NCBI GenBank assembly: GCA_023101885.1
Contig: JALPQD010000102.1
Span: 5,612,227 to 5,676,226, forward strand
Source of the DNA: Typhlomys cinereus
Lineage: Eukaryota; Chordata; Mammalia; Rodentia; Platacanthomyidae
Reading direction: 5' to 3'
DNA length: 64,000 nt
Positions 1 to 11,457 of this stretch are shown piece after piece; within the stretch, counting starts at the first letter, position 1, and each line of letters opens with the position of its first letter. The notes below the pieces were generated by a model. The model saw only the letters and a list, made by a program, of their open reading frames with translations. It was not told where the DNA came from and made no database searches. Both the position numbers and the translations under genes were made by a program.

Positions 1-1915
1 GTGGGCTTGTTGTAGACAGCTTTTATTATATTGATAATGATTCCTTCCATTCACACTGTCTCTAGGGTTTTGATCATAAAAAGCTGTTGGATCTTGTCAA
101 AAGCTTTTTCTGCATCTATCGAGAGTATTATGTGGTCTTGGATTTCAGACTGGTTTATATGGTGGATTGCATTTATTGATTTGCATGTGTTGAACCAACC
201 TTGTGTGCCTGGGATAATGCATACTTGATCCTTGTGAATGATCTTTTTGATATGTTTTTGAATCCGATCTGCTAAGACTTTGTTGAGAATCTTTGCGTCT
301 GTGTTCATCAGAGAGATCGGCCTATAGTTTTCTTTTTTAAGTGAGTCTTTATTAGGTTTGGGGATTAAGATGCTATTAGATTCATAGAAGGAATTTGGTA
401 GTGTTCCTTTCTTTGCTATTTGATGGAACAGTTTAAGGAGTATTGGTGTTATTAACTCCTTAAATGTCTGGTAGAACTCTGTGCTGAATCCATCTCATCT
501 AGGACATTTTTTTGGTGGGAAGATTTGAGATTACTTCCTCAATTTCCTTATATGTTATAGGACTATTTAAATAATTCACAACTTCCTGATTCAATTTAGG
601 TAAGTTGTGTTTACTTAGAAATTCATCCATCTCTTTTGTGTTGTCAAACTTCACAGAGTATAAGTTTTTGAAATATGATGTTATAATTCTCTGGATTTCT
701 TGGGTATCAGTAGTGATAACTCCATGTTCATTTCTGATTTTGTTAATTTGGGTTTTCTCTCTCCTGCTTTTGGTTAATTTAGCTAGGGGTGTATCAATCT
801 TATTGATTTTTTCAAAGAACCAGCTTTTTGACTGGTTGATTTTTTTCTATCGTTTTCTTAATCTCGATTTCAGATATTTCTCCCCTTATTTTGCTAATCT
901 CCTCTCTTCTACTACTTTTGGGATCAGATTGCTCAAGTTTCTCCAAAGCCTTAAGCTGCATCTTTAAATTATTTATTTCTGATGTTTCCATTTTTCTGAT
1001 GTATGCATTAAGAGCTATGAACTTACCTCTTAGAACAGCTTTCATTGTGTCCCAGAGATTTTGGTAAGTTGTATTTGCATTTTCGTTCACTTTCAGGAAA
1101 TCTTGAATTTCCTTTTTAATTTCTTCCTGAATCCAGTTCTCATTCAGCATCATATTGTTAAGTTTCCAGGAGTTAGTGTATTTTCTCTTGTTTGTTGTGT
1201 TGTGGATGTCCAGCTTTAGGCCATGGTGGTCTGACAGGGCACAGGTTAGAATTTCAACTTTTTTGTATATGTGTAGATTCATTTTGTGGCCCAGTATGTG
1301 ATCTATTTTGGAGAAAGTTCCGTGTGCTGCTGAGAAAAATGTGTATTCTTTGGTGCATGGGTGAAAAGTTCGATAGAGATCCGTAAGGTCCATTTCTTTC
1401 AGGGTTTGATTAAGGTCCAAAGTGTCTCTATTAAGCTTTTGACCTGTTGATCTATCCCATGTCGAGAGGGTGGTGTTGAAGTCCCCAAGAATTATCGTTT
1501 GGCGGTTGATTTCTTGCTTTAGATGGTGTAGGGTTTTCTTAATGAATGTGGAGGGGCCCGTATTGGGTGCATATATGTTCAGTATTGTGAAGTCTTCCTG
1601 GTGAATTGTACCTGTGACTAAAATGTAGTATCCATCCGTGTCTCTTATAATTTTCTTTGGTTTGAAGTCCACTTTGTCTGATAGCATAATGGCTACCCCT
1701 GCCTGTTTTCTGCTTCCATTAGCTCGTAGAATTGTTGACCAGCCTTTTATTTTTAGAGCGTGCCTATCTTTTGTGGTGATATGGGTTTCCTGCAGGCAGC
1801 AGATTGATGGATTGTGATTTTTAATCCAAGTTAGTAATCTGTGTCTCTTGATCGGTGAGTTAATTCCATTAACATTTAGTGTTATAATGGAGAAACTATT
1901 TTTGATTCCTGGCAT
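1..1915 (-). pseudogene. L1 ORF2 (endonuclease/reverse transcriptase), truncated by window edge
   Basis: This is the N-terminal part of L1 ORF2, the protein that nicks target DNA and copies L1 RNA in target-primed reverse transcription. The ATG is at 1915. The apurinic-endonuclease-like domain is open for its first 350 or so residues. It shows the expected motifs [17 protein letters not shown] (catalytic Glu), [14 protein letters not shown] and SDHHGLKL (catalytic Asp/His). The frame then breaks near 812, within the linker before the RT domain. RT sequence continues in other frames to the window edge, including an AEKAFD motif (the first RT catalytic Asp region) at about 55-110. The endonuclease part looks intact, but the protein as a whole is not translatable. 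Confidence 0.92.
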
Positions 1916-1965
1916 TTATTATGTTTAGTAGTTTTTATAAGTATATTGCTTCGCTTTTAATGGTG

Positions 1966-3028
1966 TTATACTTGCCTTCTGCTCTCCTGGATATGCCTGT
2001 TTTTTTCTTCACGCTTGAGTATCATTTCTAGCATTTTTTGAAGGCCTGGTTTGGTGGACATGTATCCCTTCAAGTTGTCTTTGTGCTGGAAGATTTTTCT
2101 TTCTCCCTGGATCATGACGGATAGTTTTGCAGGGTAAATCAGCTTAGGTTGACATTTTTGCTCATTCAGTACTTGAAGTATGTCTCTCCAAGCTCTTCTT
2201 GCTTTTAGTGTTTCCATTGAGAAGTCATTTGTTATTTTAATAGGTTTACCTTTAAAAATGACTTGCTTTTTCTCCTTTGAAGCTCTCAGCACCAGTTCTT
2301 TATCTTGAATGTGGAGTGTTTTGACTATTATTTGCCGTGGTGAGCTTCTGTTTTGGTCATATCTGTTTGGGGTGTGGAATGCCTCTTGTATATGGATGGG
2401 CCTGTCTTTTTTTAGATGAGGAAAGTTTCCCTTGATGATCGTTTGAAAAATTTCCTCAGGGGTGGTATTTTGAGATTCTTGCTCTGGTATTCCATGAATA
2501 TGCATATTGGGCTTCTTCAGGGTGTCCCATATCTCCTGGATATTTCTCTCAAGCATCTTTTTGGCTTTAACAATCTCTTCCATTGAGCTGGTTAATACTC
2601 CCACTTTAACTTCAAGATCAAATTCTGTTTTCTGCTTCGTTAGTTCTGCTGATAAGACTCTCTGTGGAGTTCTGGGTTGAAGATAACTTGTCTTTTAGCT
2701 CAGTTTTAAACTCTGCTTGAGTCTGCTTTAACTGCTCTATGCCACTTTTTGATTCTTGCACTGTTTTTCTCAACTCCTCCATGTGTCTGTTGTGTTCCTC
2801 CTCAAAGCGATTGATTCGATTATATAATTCCTCCCTGATTTCCTCTTTCATAGTATTGAACATGGTAATGATCATATTTTGAAGGTCGTTATCCTGGGTC
2901 AGGCTTTCTTGGCCATTTTCCATGGGTTTGTTCTTGTTGGAGTCTAACATTATGGGATTAATTCCTTCAGTGGGAGATTTGTTTACTTGAGTGTTGTTTC
3001 TCATGGATTTGCACTTAGACTTTGGCAT
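1966..3028 (-). pseudogene. L1 ORF1 (RNA-binding chaperone), frameshifted
   Basis: L1 ORF1 encodes a trimeric coiled-coil RNA-binding protein that packages L1 RNA. The ATG at 3028 is followed by a basic N-terminus, then a heptad-rich coiled coil (LEELRK-type repeats, Gln/Glu rich) to about residue 136. The frame is lost near 2618. The rest, in another frame to 1966, contains the RRM/C-terminal domain with WDTLKKPNMHIHGIPE and a typical ARRAWRDILQVLNE segment. It lies about 50 bases upstream of ORF2, the usual L1 spacing. One frame break is enough to inactivate it. Confidence 0.92.
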
Positions 3029-3084
3029 TGTCGTTTTAACTCTTAAGATCTTCTTTTAATTTCTGTGTGTTTTTCACCAAACTG

Positions 3085-3195
3085 AATTATTTGGCCTGGG
3101 GCTCTGGGGGCGGGTGGAGACCGAGCTTATCTGGGTGGCGGCGTGATGAGGCCGGGCTGGACCGTGCGCGGGTCCCAGGCGGCGGAGTGGAGGGG
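3085..3195 (-). other. GC-rich segment between two ORF1 starts of L1 copy A
   Basis: About 110 bases of high GC content separate the truncated upstream ORF1 from the downstream ORF1. It resembles the GC-rich 5'-end monomers of the other L1 copies in composition but not in obvious sequence. It may be the 5' end of a second L1 that joined the first. The 45 or so bases between it and the ATG at 3028 resemble the normal L1 leader just before ORF1. Confidence 0.55.
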
Positions 3196-3539
3196 AAGGG
3201 GGTTTTTAGTTCTATTTTAAACTCTGCTTGAGACTGTTTTAACTGCTCTATGCCTATTTTTGTTTCTTGAACTATTTTTCTCAACTTCTCCAAGTGTCTG
3301 TTGTGTTTCTGTTCAAAGTGGTTGATGTGGTTATTTAACTCCTCCTGGATTTCCTTTGTCATAGTATTGATCATGCTAATGATCATGCTTTGAAAGTCAT
3401 TATCTTGGGCCTGGCTTTCTTGGCTATTTCCTGTGAATTTTGTCTGGTTGGAATCTATCATTGTGGGGTTAATTCTTTTAGTGGGAGATTTGTTTTCTTG
3501 GGTTTTGTTTCTCATAGCTCTGCCCTTTGATTTGCGCAT
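3192..3539 (-). pseudogene. Duplicate N-terminal fragment of L1 ORF1
   Basis: A second ORF1 beginning, with an ATG at 3539. It reads a basic N-terminus and about 110 residues of coiled coil (EELNNHINHFEQ-type heptads) and is homologous to the N-terminus at 3028. It stops matching at about 3195, where it runs into the GC-rich segment, so the RNA-binding C-terminal domain is missing. It differs from the 3028 copy at many positions, so it is not a recent tandem duplication. It probably belongs to a different L1. Confidence 0.88.
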
Positions 3540-4124
3540 TGTTTTGTCTATTAAGACCTTTCAGTTTCTGTCTTTTTGATTGAACTGAATTAGTTTGTAT
3601 TACTACTTTCGGGCAGTTATTACTAGTGTTTGCCTTTTAATTGGGTACATTTATCTGTTGTTATTGTTATTTCCTGGATGGGGGTATTAGACTATTAATA
3701 CATCAATTAAGACAGGTTTAGTAGACAGGGGGTGAATATTAGTATGGTAGTGCACTTTTATGATTTAGTACTTTGGTGATATGTGAGGGTGAGTGGTATG
3801 GTCCGTGATATTTTATATGGTTTGGGGGGTGGCTGTATGGAAAAATTAATGTACAGTGATTAATAATTGAAAGGAGCAGGATGGTAAAAAGGGGCTTACT
3901 TATCTTTCAGCTGGATGTGAAGAATCTCTCCCATGTGATAGGATGATTTTAGAGGACTTTGGATGTATGGCCTTTGTTCCCTATTCTTTGCTTGGGTTTT
4001 CTTTGGACTCTGTTGAATTCTGTGGAGCAATGTGTCTTCCCTGGACCTCAAGAGTTCCAGTCCAGCGGAAAGAGCAGAGGGCCTATGCTGCTGGCGGTAC
4101 ACCTCACCTGGGACTGAAGAACAG
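3540..4124 (-). other. L1 copy A 5'UTR
   Basis: This aligns by eye with the leaders of L1 copy B (about 18,250-18,840) and copy C (about 22,640-23,135). Shared landmarks are a stretch around CACATGGGAGAG, the AATTCAACAGA block and the block before ORF1. No monomer repeats are visible at its end, so it is probably 5' truncated before the promoter. Confidence 0.75.
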
Positions 4125-4497
4125 AATGTGTATTAGTTACTTTTCTTTTTACAATGGCCAAGGCCTAATCCAAACTGACTTAGTGGAGGAAGAATTTATT
4201 TTGGCTCACAATTCAGTCAGTCCATCAGATCACATAGATCTGGTAGTAGTTTGGGTCATAGTACCAACAAGGAAGCAGAGAAAAAGGGAATGCTGGTACT
4301 CTGCTGACTTCTCCCTTTTTCCCTGCTTATTCAGTCTGGAATCCACTCCATGAATGGTGACATCCACATTCGAGACAGGTCTTTTCTCCTTAGTTAAACC
4401 TCTCTGAAAACTCCCTCAAAATATGCCCAAAAGTGGATTTACAAGGTAATTCTTAATCTAGTCAAGTTGACAATGAAGAATAACCATCATGAGAGAA
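4125..4497 (-). repeat. Unassigned LTR-like interspersed repeat ('family M')
   Basis: One of about ten copies here of a 350-450 bp repeat. On the plus strand it starts near TGTATTAGTTACTTTTC, passes a block with TTTATTTTGGCTCA and ends with GTCAAGTTGACAATGAAG. The layout recalls mammalian MaLR-type LTRs. I could not confirm a family name. Confidence 0.6.
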
Positions 4498-5973
4498 AAT
4501 AGACTAACAGAGGAAGGCTTTTTGATAATCATAGGGAGCCAGAGGCTCAACACACACTTTTCTAGTGTGGTCAACCCTAGAAACTCATGCATTTACTGAG
4601 TTTCTCATTGTCTTCATCAGAAAGTAGAGAAGGCAATATTTTTTGTGACATGTGATTTTTTTTCACTGTAGTTACTCAGTTCAAGTGGTTATTTATTTTA
4701 AATGACTATGGCTTGCTAAAGGTTTTAACATAATTTAATACATAAATAAATAAAGGATGCTTTTTTAACTTCTCTGGAAGAAATGACCAAGTTGTAGACC
4801 AAATGGATACATAAATGAACAAGAAGAGGAAGTATTTGGCATCCTGAGTCATCAGAAAAGCTGATTGTATTTAGAAACAAAAAGATTTCTTCAAGGACAA
4901 ATAAAAATTTTCATGACCATGATAGATATATTAATAGAATAGTCAACACTTTTAAGCAGTAATGATCTAGTCTTGAATTACAGTATGTAGTTCCTTTGTA
5001 CCATTTTCAAATGGTTCATAGCATTAAATTCCTATGAAAGCATACAAATGTGTTGCTCTCCTTAACTTACCCTAGAAGCATTACAGAAGGCTAGAAAGAA
5101 TAAGAGACCATCAGTCTCAAAGCTCTGTCCTAGGAAGGGGATCTTTGGGACTGATAGCAAAGATGGGGATTTTTGCAGGGTTACCATGAATGTAGCACAC
5201 AGAACCACTTCAGGGATTCTTGTACAACAGAGGTCTCACTAAGGGCAAACTTCATATTTAGTGACAAAATATTCAGATACACATTATATACACAGTAAGT
5301 GTCTTAACATTCTCCAAGGGTCTTTGCATGGCTCTGATTTACAATTCATCCTGAGGAGAGTGAGAACATTTGAAAGGCACAGGCCCAGTAGGAAAGGGAG
5401 GCAATTGTCAGCATACTGCTCAGAGCTTTGCTTTGTGTAGTGTCTGCCATTGTTAGAACACAGCCAGAAGAGGCAATAGAAAATTATATTAAAGATTAAC
5501 TCATTGAAATTTTTGAAGGGTTATGAGCACAGGATTTTGTGGGAACCAAGCTAACAGAGAAGGCATGAGATCAAGTTATGAGTATTAGATGTCTCTGCAG
5601 CCTGAGATATACCTAGAATAGTGACAGCCTCCATGGATATTGCTTCAGAGCTCCCGAAGAGTTGATGCCATGCTGTACCCCTGCTTAGGAACACCTAATG
5701 AAATCCTCTCTTGGTATAGGCATCAAGAGCTAGGGATTTTTTGAAGTTGAAGTAGTAATAGCTGCTGGAGTCCCAAAGGCAGAGAAATAATTTGGGAAAT
5801 ACCACATGCACAGGGAGGGTAACACAGTGATATATACAATTAGGATTATTGTTGTAATTATGATATTTGGTGGTTCTTATTCAATGTTTCATTTTTCTAA
5901 ATTTCCTTTGTGAAGATTAGCAGATTTATGTTATTGTGCCTTTTATAGTGTTGTTCTCTTTTCTATTTTCAGA

Positions 5974-5974
<1 letters not shown>
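4498..5974. other. Unassigned AT-rich sequence
   Basis: No open frame, RNA gene or recognisable repeat was found over about 1.5 kb. It probably contains old, decayed repeats below what I can recognise by eye. Confidence 0.5.
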
Positions 5975-6016
<42 letters not shown>

Positions 6017-6249
6017 CAGAGAGCACTGTGTGTCCCTGTGGAGGACCAAGGATGATTTGGGGAATCATCCTGGATTGCTTCCACCTCCTTCTTACTTTGC
6101 TCTGGAATTTCCCAGTCTCTGCCCACCAGAGCTGGAGTACAGGCCGCCATCGTTTCTGCCTGGTGTTTTTACATGGGACCTGGGATCCAAACTTAGGAAC
6201 TTCTGCTTACCGGAAAGAGTCTTAACCCCTGAACCATCTCTCCAGTCCT
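5975..6249 (-). repeat. B2-superfamily SINE with (TG)n/(CA)n tail
   Basis: A tRNA-derived SINE in antisense. On the plus strand it begins with (TG)n, then GTATCAGAGAGCACTGTG, and ends with the tRNA-like head (rc of GGACTGGAGAGATGGTTC). The dinucleotide run corresponds to the CA-rich tail found on other copies. It is almost full length. SINEs of this type are transcribed by RNA polymerase III and moved by L1. Confidence 0.85.
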
Positions 6250-6257
6250 TCTTTTCT

Positions 6258-6655
6258 ATTTTCATGTGTATGCTTGTGATTGTGTATTTGTATGTGTATT
6301 TGCATGTGTGGGCTCACATGAACATGGGTGTCTGTGCATGTGGAGGCCTAAAGTTGATATTAGAAATCATCCTTCATCCCTTTTTTACTTTATTCCTTTT
6401 TTTTTTTTTTTTGGCCAGGGTGGGGGTAGGGCATGGGGGCAAGGTCTATAATCAAAACCAGAGTTCAACAACAAGACCTGACTAGCTTGCCAGCTTTTTT
6501 GGGGGATCATCAATCTCCTCCTCCAAAGACTAAAATTATAGGTGAGCCACCACACCTACCCAGTATTTTTACATGAGATATGAGGATCTGTGAACTCTAG
6601 TCCTTTCGTTTCTGAGGCAAGTACTTTAACCACTGAATAGTCTTCACAGTCCTTA
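6258..6655 (-). repeat. B3-like SINE, antisense
   Basis: Resembles rodent B3: a TG-rich start, GTGGAGGCCTAAAGTTGAT, a poly-T and GGCCAGG middle, then TTACATGAGATATGAGGATC and a tRNA-like head near 6630-6655. It is diverged and directly abuts the preceding SINE. Confidence 0.65.
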
Positions 6656-6812
6656 TATAAGATTATGAATTACATTGATACCTGTACTCTATATCTTAAC
6701 TCATTGTAAACTAAACATGAAACCCTTTTCTATTATGTTAGAGCTCATCAGATTATCCATGACTAGTCCCTATTTATCTTTTCCTTTACTACATAAGAAT
6801 TAAGTATCTTTT

Positions 6813-6935
6813 TCTTAATGTTTAAGACAGAATCTCATTTGGTAGTATAAGATGGCCTCAACTCATATTAATCCTCCTGCTTCAACCTCATAAATGCTGG
6901 GATTATCAAGTTGAACTACCACATCTGGCTGGAAT
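6813..6935 (-). repeat. B1 SINE, antisense
   Basis: A 7SL-derived B1 in reverse orientation: AAGACAGAATCTCATTTGG, GATGGCCTCAACTCA, AATGCTGGGATTATCA, then CCACATCTGGCT. It is diverged. Confidence 0.8.
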
Positions 6936-7170
6936 TAATTATCTTCCACAGGCTATATGAAGACATTATCAAGATTCATTATAAAATCTAATAAATTATA
7001 TTCATTAACTGTCATTATATTGCATCTTTCAAATAATTTTATTTCACCATTATTGTTTCATGATTCAGTATGCTTCATTGCCTTTACTCGTTTTTTTTCT
7101 AGCACATATTTTTCTCCCTAACATTTCAGTAAATTACTAGAGATGTCTTTTGAAAAGGCACTATAGGGAT

Positions 7171-7255
7171 GGCATGTACCTTAACAGTATGCTTAACATA
7201 GCGAGGTCCTTGGTTAAATTCCCAGAACCAAAAAAAAGCAAACAACAAAGACATT
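7171..7255 (+). repeat. ID-like SINE
   Basis: GGCATGTACCTTAACAG, then GAGGTCCTTGGTTAAATTCC and an A-rich tail match the tRNA-derived ID/BC1-type layout. It is old and imperfect. Confidence 0.6.
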
Positions 7256-8639
7256 GCTGATAATATTATAGCTACATCCATTTTTCCATCTTGTCCACTC
7301 TGCCTGGTATCCATGACTACTGATCACTTTAAATTAGAACTCTGAGTTCTCCTTGCCCTCTGGCTTCTCGTTTCATTCGCTCAAGTGAAGCATCAGCAAG
7401 AGGTTCAGATCAAGAGAAGTAAGCTCCCTCCTTCCTAGTTAGTCACAAAGGTGATTATATTCTGCAGTGGTCACTGCTTCTGCTAGATGCCATCTCTCCA
7501 TGGCTCCTGCAACTACCAAGGTCTCAGGACATGTTAACTTCTCTGATTCTTAAGACCTACATGTCCTTGTAGCTCCCACACTTGTAGTCAACATTTTTTT
7601 CAATATCCCTTCTGGTTATCCTTCCTCTTTGGTTAAATTCTTTCAGTTTGCCATCTGTTTCCTGCTGGGTCTTTGGCTAACACACACACTTAGTCATGCT
7701 ATAGCTAAATCAGATTTAAATGAAAGGATGGACTAAACAAAGAGAATTATTTATTCTGGAAAAGGAACTGTATTGCTAATAATAATTTCTGAGGCCTAAA
7801 AGAAACCAAACAAGAAGTTAAATTATTCTTAGTAGATCCTCTTAAAATTGATTTTATTTCTCAAATCTATATACACAGCTGTATCTTACAGCAAGAACAC
7901 CAATTTCATCTTACATCTAATGTGCTGTGTTATACAAATTGGTGAATCTTTCCTGAAAATACTTCCCCTTAGATAATAGGAATAGCCTTATCTCATGATG
8001 CATATCCCTTCCATCGTAGATATATCCAATATTCAGAGTCTTCAGTCAAGCATGATGCCCTGGTACTATTCAATCATGTAATTTTTTATGCTTACTAGCA
8101 TTATCCAAGTATAATATGACAATTGCTGCCCCTTTAGGATGTCCTTGGCAGAATAGTTTTTCCTTTTTCACCTTTTACTCAAGATTCTAGATTCTAAAGA
8201 AAAAAGGAACATGACCTAGGGAACTATACTATTGCTTTGCCATTTTAAGCAAATATCTGAGAAAAGCAACTTCAGAAAGCAAAGATTCATTCAACTGCAA
8301 GTTCTCAGTCCAGCAGAGCAGGGTGGGAGGGCATGATGAAGCAGAGCTGTTCAGCTCACAAGAGCTAGGAAGCAGAGCAAAAGCAGAAAAGGACCAGCCT
8401 GCACAGGATAGGAGGTGACCTTTGAAATATAACCCTCGGTGTTCCATTTCTACCAACCAATAGTGTTTTCAAATTTTAGAGTCATCAAGTAGAAAATATT
8501 CTTGAAATCACAGTCCTCAGTAAACAATTGTGTTAGGAAATGTCTGTACATACATATCTATAAGTATACTTTAGTAATGCCCTAGATATCTCCCAATCAA
8601 ATTAAGCCGGTAGGATTAACTGTTTCAATGATAAAGAAC
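7256..8639. other. Unassigned sequence
   Basis: AT-rich sequence without a supported gene, RNA or clear repeat. Short reading frames near 8229-8456 lack any recognisable family. Confidence 0.45.
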
Positions 8640-9058
8640 CCCTCCTGGAAGAGGTCTCCCTACCTGTGGGAATTCGCTATGGATGTCAACTTGACTATTG
8701 AAAGCTTCAGCTCTGGGTACATTCGTAAAGAATTTGAGTAAAGCCCAAACAAGCCTGTAGATTGTCTAATTGATAAGGATAGAGCCAACTCATGCGAGTG
8801 GGATTTTTTCATGTAAAGTGAATAAGATAAAGGAAACTGACTCAGGGATTTGGCATTCTTTGTCATACTTGAACAGATAAACTAAGCTGTCTGACAAGTG
8901 AGGTTTGCCACTCTCTAAGCAATCCTGTGGATATAATGTGACCAGTTCCCTCAGTCCCTGGTGTTGGTATGAGCTCTCCTGCCAATCGTAAGTCAGAATA
9001 AAACCACTTGCTCCTCCTTAAGTCATTTGGTTGTGAATTTATCAGCAACATGCTGAGT
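8640..9058 (+). repeat. LTR-like repeat 'family M', plus orientation
   Basis: It shares, in the opposite orientation, ATGTCAACTTGACTATTGAA, GCTCTGGGTACATTCGT and TCTAATTGATAAGG with the copies at 42,885-43,625 and 60,830-61,225. It ends after an AATAAA-containing block and TTATCAGCAACA. An internal AATAAA near the end fits an LTR polyadenylation signal. Confidence 0.65.
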
Positions 9059-10369
9059 AACTGCAACGCTGCCCATTGTAAGCTTTATCCCTATGACTGC
9101 CCTTCCATTTACCTGAGTTCATTTGGTGGGGAGGGGAGAGGCAGGACACAACTTCTCTCTTCCTCCAGGATGTCATACCTTGATAAACCTGATTTCCTTT
9201 CCACCAACTTTCATCTATATTTATTTTAGAAACTCAAGACCAATGGCAAGTACTTAATGTCTGAATCATTGTCACAATTCTAAACAGATTTTTGAAATGG
9301 TAAAATAATACATAATCATAAAAGATAGAAATTTTTTATTATTTAGGCTTATTTTTAGTAAAAGAATTGACTGGTTTATATAAAGTTACATAGCAGAATT
9401 TGTCTTATATTATGAATTACAAGAGTATTGCAAATAGTCATAATACCTCAAATGTATTTAAGTTTTAATATGAAATTAAGATCAGAAGAATGATATGCAG
9501 TTATTACTGATTTTTATTGAAACATAATGTTCATAAATATCTCAGTACAAAAAGGTAGAGAAATCTAAGAATAAAAGTTAAGTTAAAGAATATTTGTGTA
9601 CTAAGTACACCTATGAAACGAGAGTGATTTGTGTCTTTTAATACAAAGCTATAATTCCCTGCTGATGTTAGTCAGTCATCTGCATAGGGTGTTTAGACTT
9701 GGAAAGGTTCCAGGTATAGCTGGCATTCACTAAGAGTAGACTGTGTTCTAAGGATTGTATGCTAAAAAAGAAATTTGTATTTCCCAGAACAGTTTGTAAT
9801 ACAACTATAGGCACTCAACTCACAATGACAACAACCAAAGGAAAACCACTATTCAGAGCACAAAAGAGGTAAATATCCCAACTCCAATAAACATAATAAA
9901 AATTAATGCAAATATCATATGAAGACCTATGTATAGAAGGCAGAGGACAAGTTTTCCCCATAGTAATTCGCTTAATTCTAAAACAAATCAGCAAACAAAC
10001 AAAAAATTGAGGGGCAGACAGTCAACAAACAATGTAGTAAGAGAACTAAAACAGATTTATCAAAAGCTGACAAACTTCCAGGAACTTAATTTTCTCTATT
10101 TTTTCTTAAAATATATTGATTTTAAAATGTGAAATTTAATAAACCATTATTAAAGAACCTAACTATTCCTGTATCAGTAAAATTTATTTCTCTTACTCTC
10201 TAAATCTCTCAATCTCTCTTTTCCTTATCTGCTTTTTTCCAGATGCAAAATCTTTAGTATTGAAGAAGTATGATTTTTATAGTTAAAGATTGTGAACTCT
10301 TATCCATAATAATCATGACATTTACTATAGATTATAAACTAAGATACTAATTCATATATGTATCCTTCC
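9059..10369. other. Unassigned AT-rich sequence
   Basis: No gene or clear repeat was seen. The stretch is strongly AT-rich with short A runs. Confidence 0.45.
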
Positions 10370-10566
10370 TCCCTCTCTACTTCTTTTCCTTCCTTCCTTC
10401 CTTCCTTCCTTCCTTCCTTCCTTCCTTCCTTCCTTCCTTCCTTCCTTCCTTCCTCCTCTCTCCCTCTCTTCCTCCCTCCTTTCTTTCCTCCCTCCCTCCC
10501 TTCCTTCCTTCCTTCCTTCTCTCTGTCTCTGTCTCTCTGTCTCTGTCTCTCTGTCTCTCACTCTTT
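10370..10566. repeat. Polypyrimidine tract with (TTCC)n and (TCTCTG)n
   Basis: Nearly 200 bases of almost pure pyrimidine on the plus strand. It holds a long uninterrupted (CCTT)n run at about 10,387-10,452, a mixed C/T section, a second CCTT run and a TCTCTG-type repeat. Reading frames through it on both strands encode only low-complexity Ser/Pro or Arg/Glu/Gly strings and are not genes. Confidence 0.95.
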
Positions 10567-10690
10567 CAATCCCTCTGCTGTGTAGCTCTGCTTGATCTAG
10601 ACTTGCTATGTAGAATAGGCTGGCCTCAAATTCATAACCAGTCTTTCACCTTCTGTTTCCTGAGGTTTGGGAGTGCCACCACATTGCAGA
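10567..10690 (-). repeat. Degenerate B1 SINE, antisense
   Basis: GCTGTGTAGCTCTGCTTG, TATGTAGAATAGGCTGGC, CTCAAATTCATAACC and GTGCCACCACATTGCAG follow the reverse B1 layout. The polypyrimidine tract adjoins its tail side. Confidence 0.65.
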
Positions 10691-11240
10691 CGTTTCTTAT
10701 CTCAGTTGGTCATCTTTTCCTGCCAAGCATTTATCAGAAGAAAAAAAACCCGTTTGTTTACTGCTTTAGAAAATTTCTTAAAAGAAGAAAAGTATTGCCA
10801 TTGTACCTCTTCATTGTGAAGAGTAACAGGCAGGACTCAGAGGCCATACAACAGAAAAGGGAGAAGAATTCAGTAGATACTGAGCCTGTCTTTTGGATCT
10901 TAAGCATTTATTCAGCCATTCGTCCTTCACTTATGCATTCTCTTTGAACCAAAGTAGCTGGAAGGAGTAGTTGAGTAAATAATAGGAAGAGCTTTGTCAA
11001 CCTGGGGCCAACTCTGTGGTACAGTGATTATCTAGCACTCATGAGGCTTAGGATTTGTCCTTATAAGATGCGATACTAAAGAATCTCTTTTAGAAATTGA
11101 AATATTGCATGTAGCTTATTTGCTTAACCATTTTTTAACAGAAAACAATCCTTGAGTATAAGAAGTATCATGGTTTGAAATATGAGCCGTCCTTTACAGG
11201 TTCATATGGTTGTTTGTTTGTTTTGTTACTTTATTTATTT
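10691..11240. other. Unassigned sequence
   Basis: No gene or clear repeat. The 114-codon frame at 10,603-10,947 overlaps the B1 remnant and shows no domain. Confidence 0.4.
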
Positions 11241-11257
11241 ATTTTGAGTGTGTACAT

Positions 11258-11302
<45 letters not shown>

Positions 11303-11452
11303 TTCAGAGGACACCGTGTGTCCCTGTGGAAAGCTAACTGTGACTTAGGGAATCATCCTGGATTGCTTTTACCTCCTTTATGTTTTGTTCCAGGATTTCT
11401 CTGACTCTGCCCACCAGGACTGGAAATGCAGGCTGCCTTTTCTATCTGGAGA
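11241..11452 (-). repeat. B2-superfamily SINE, head truncated
   Basis: It starts with TTATTTATTTATTTTGAGTG and a long (TG)n run (about 11,258-11,298), followed by TTTCAGAGGACACCGTGTG and the usual body. It stops before the tRNA-like head, so it lacks pol III promoter boxes. Confidence 0.8.
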
Positions 11453-11457
11453 CACAT

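Larger units (their letters stand above)
1..4124 (-). mobile_element. LINE-1 copy A, 3' part outside the window, rearranged 5' half
   Basis: A LINE-1 retrotransposon read on the minus strand. From its 5' end (about 4124) it has a 5'UTR (4124-3540), an ORF1 N-terminal piece (3539-3192), a GC-rich segment (about 3190-3085), a second ORF1 (3028-1966) and the first part of ORF2 (1915-1). The remaining ORF2 and 3'UTR lie left of the window. Two ORF1 starts in one element are abnormal. Either one L1 is inserted in another, or two L1s have recombined. The reading frames are recognisable but interrupted. Confidence 0.93.

Noticed and set aside
31..228. Plus-strand frame at the left edge
   Set aside because: It is antisense to L1 ORF2.
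10352..10585. Ser/Pro-rich and Arg/Glu-rich frames
   Set aside because: They are translations of the polypyrimidine tract.
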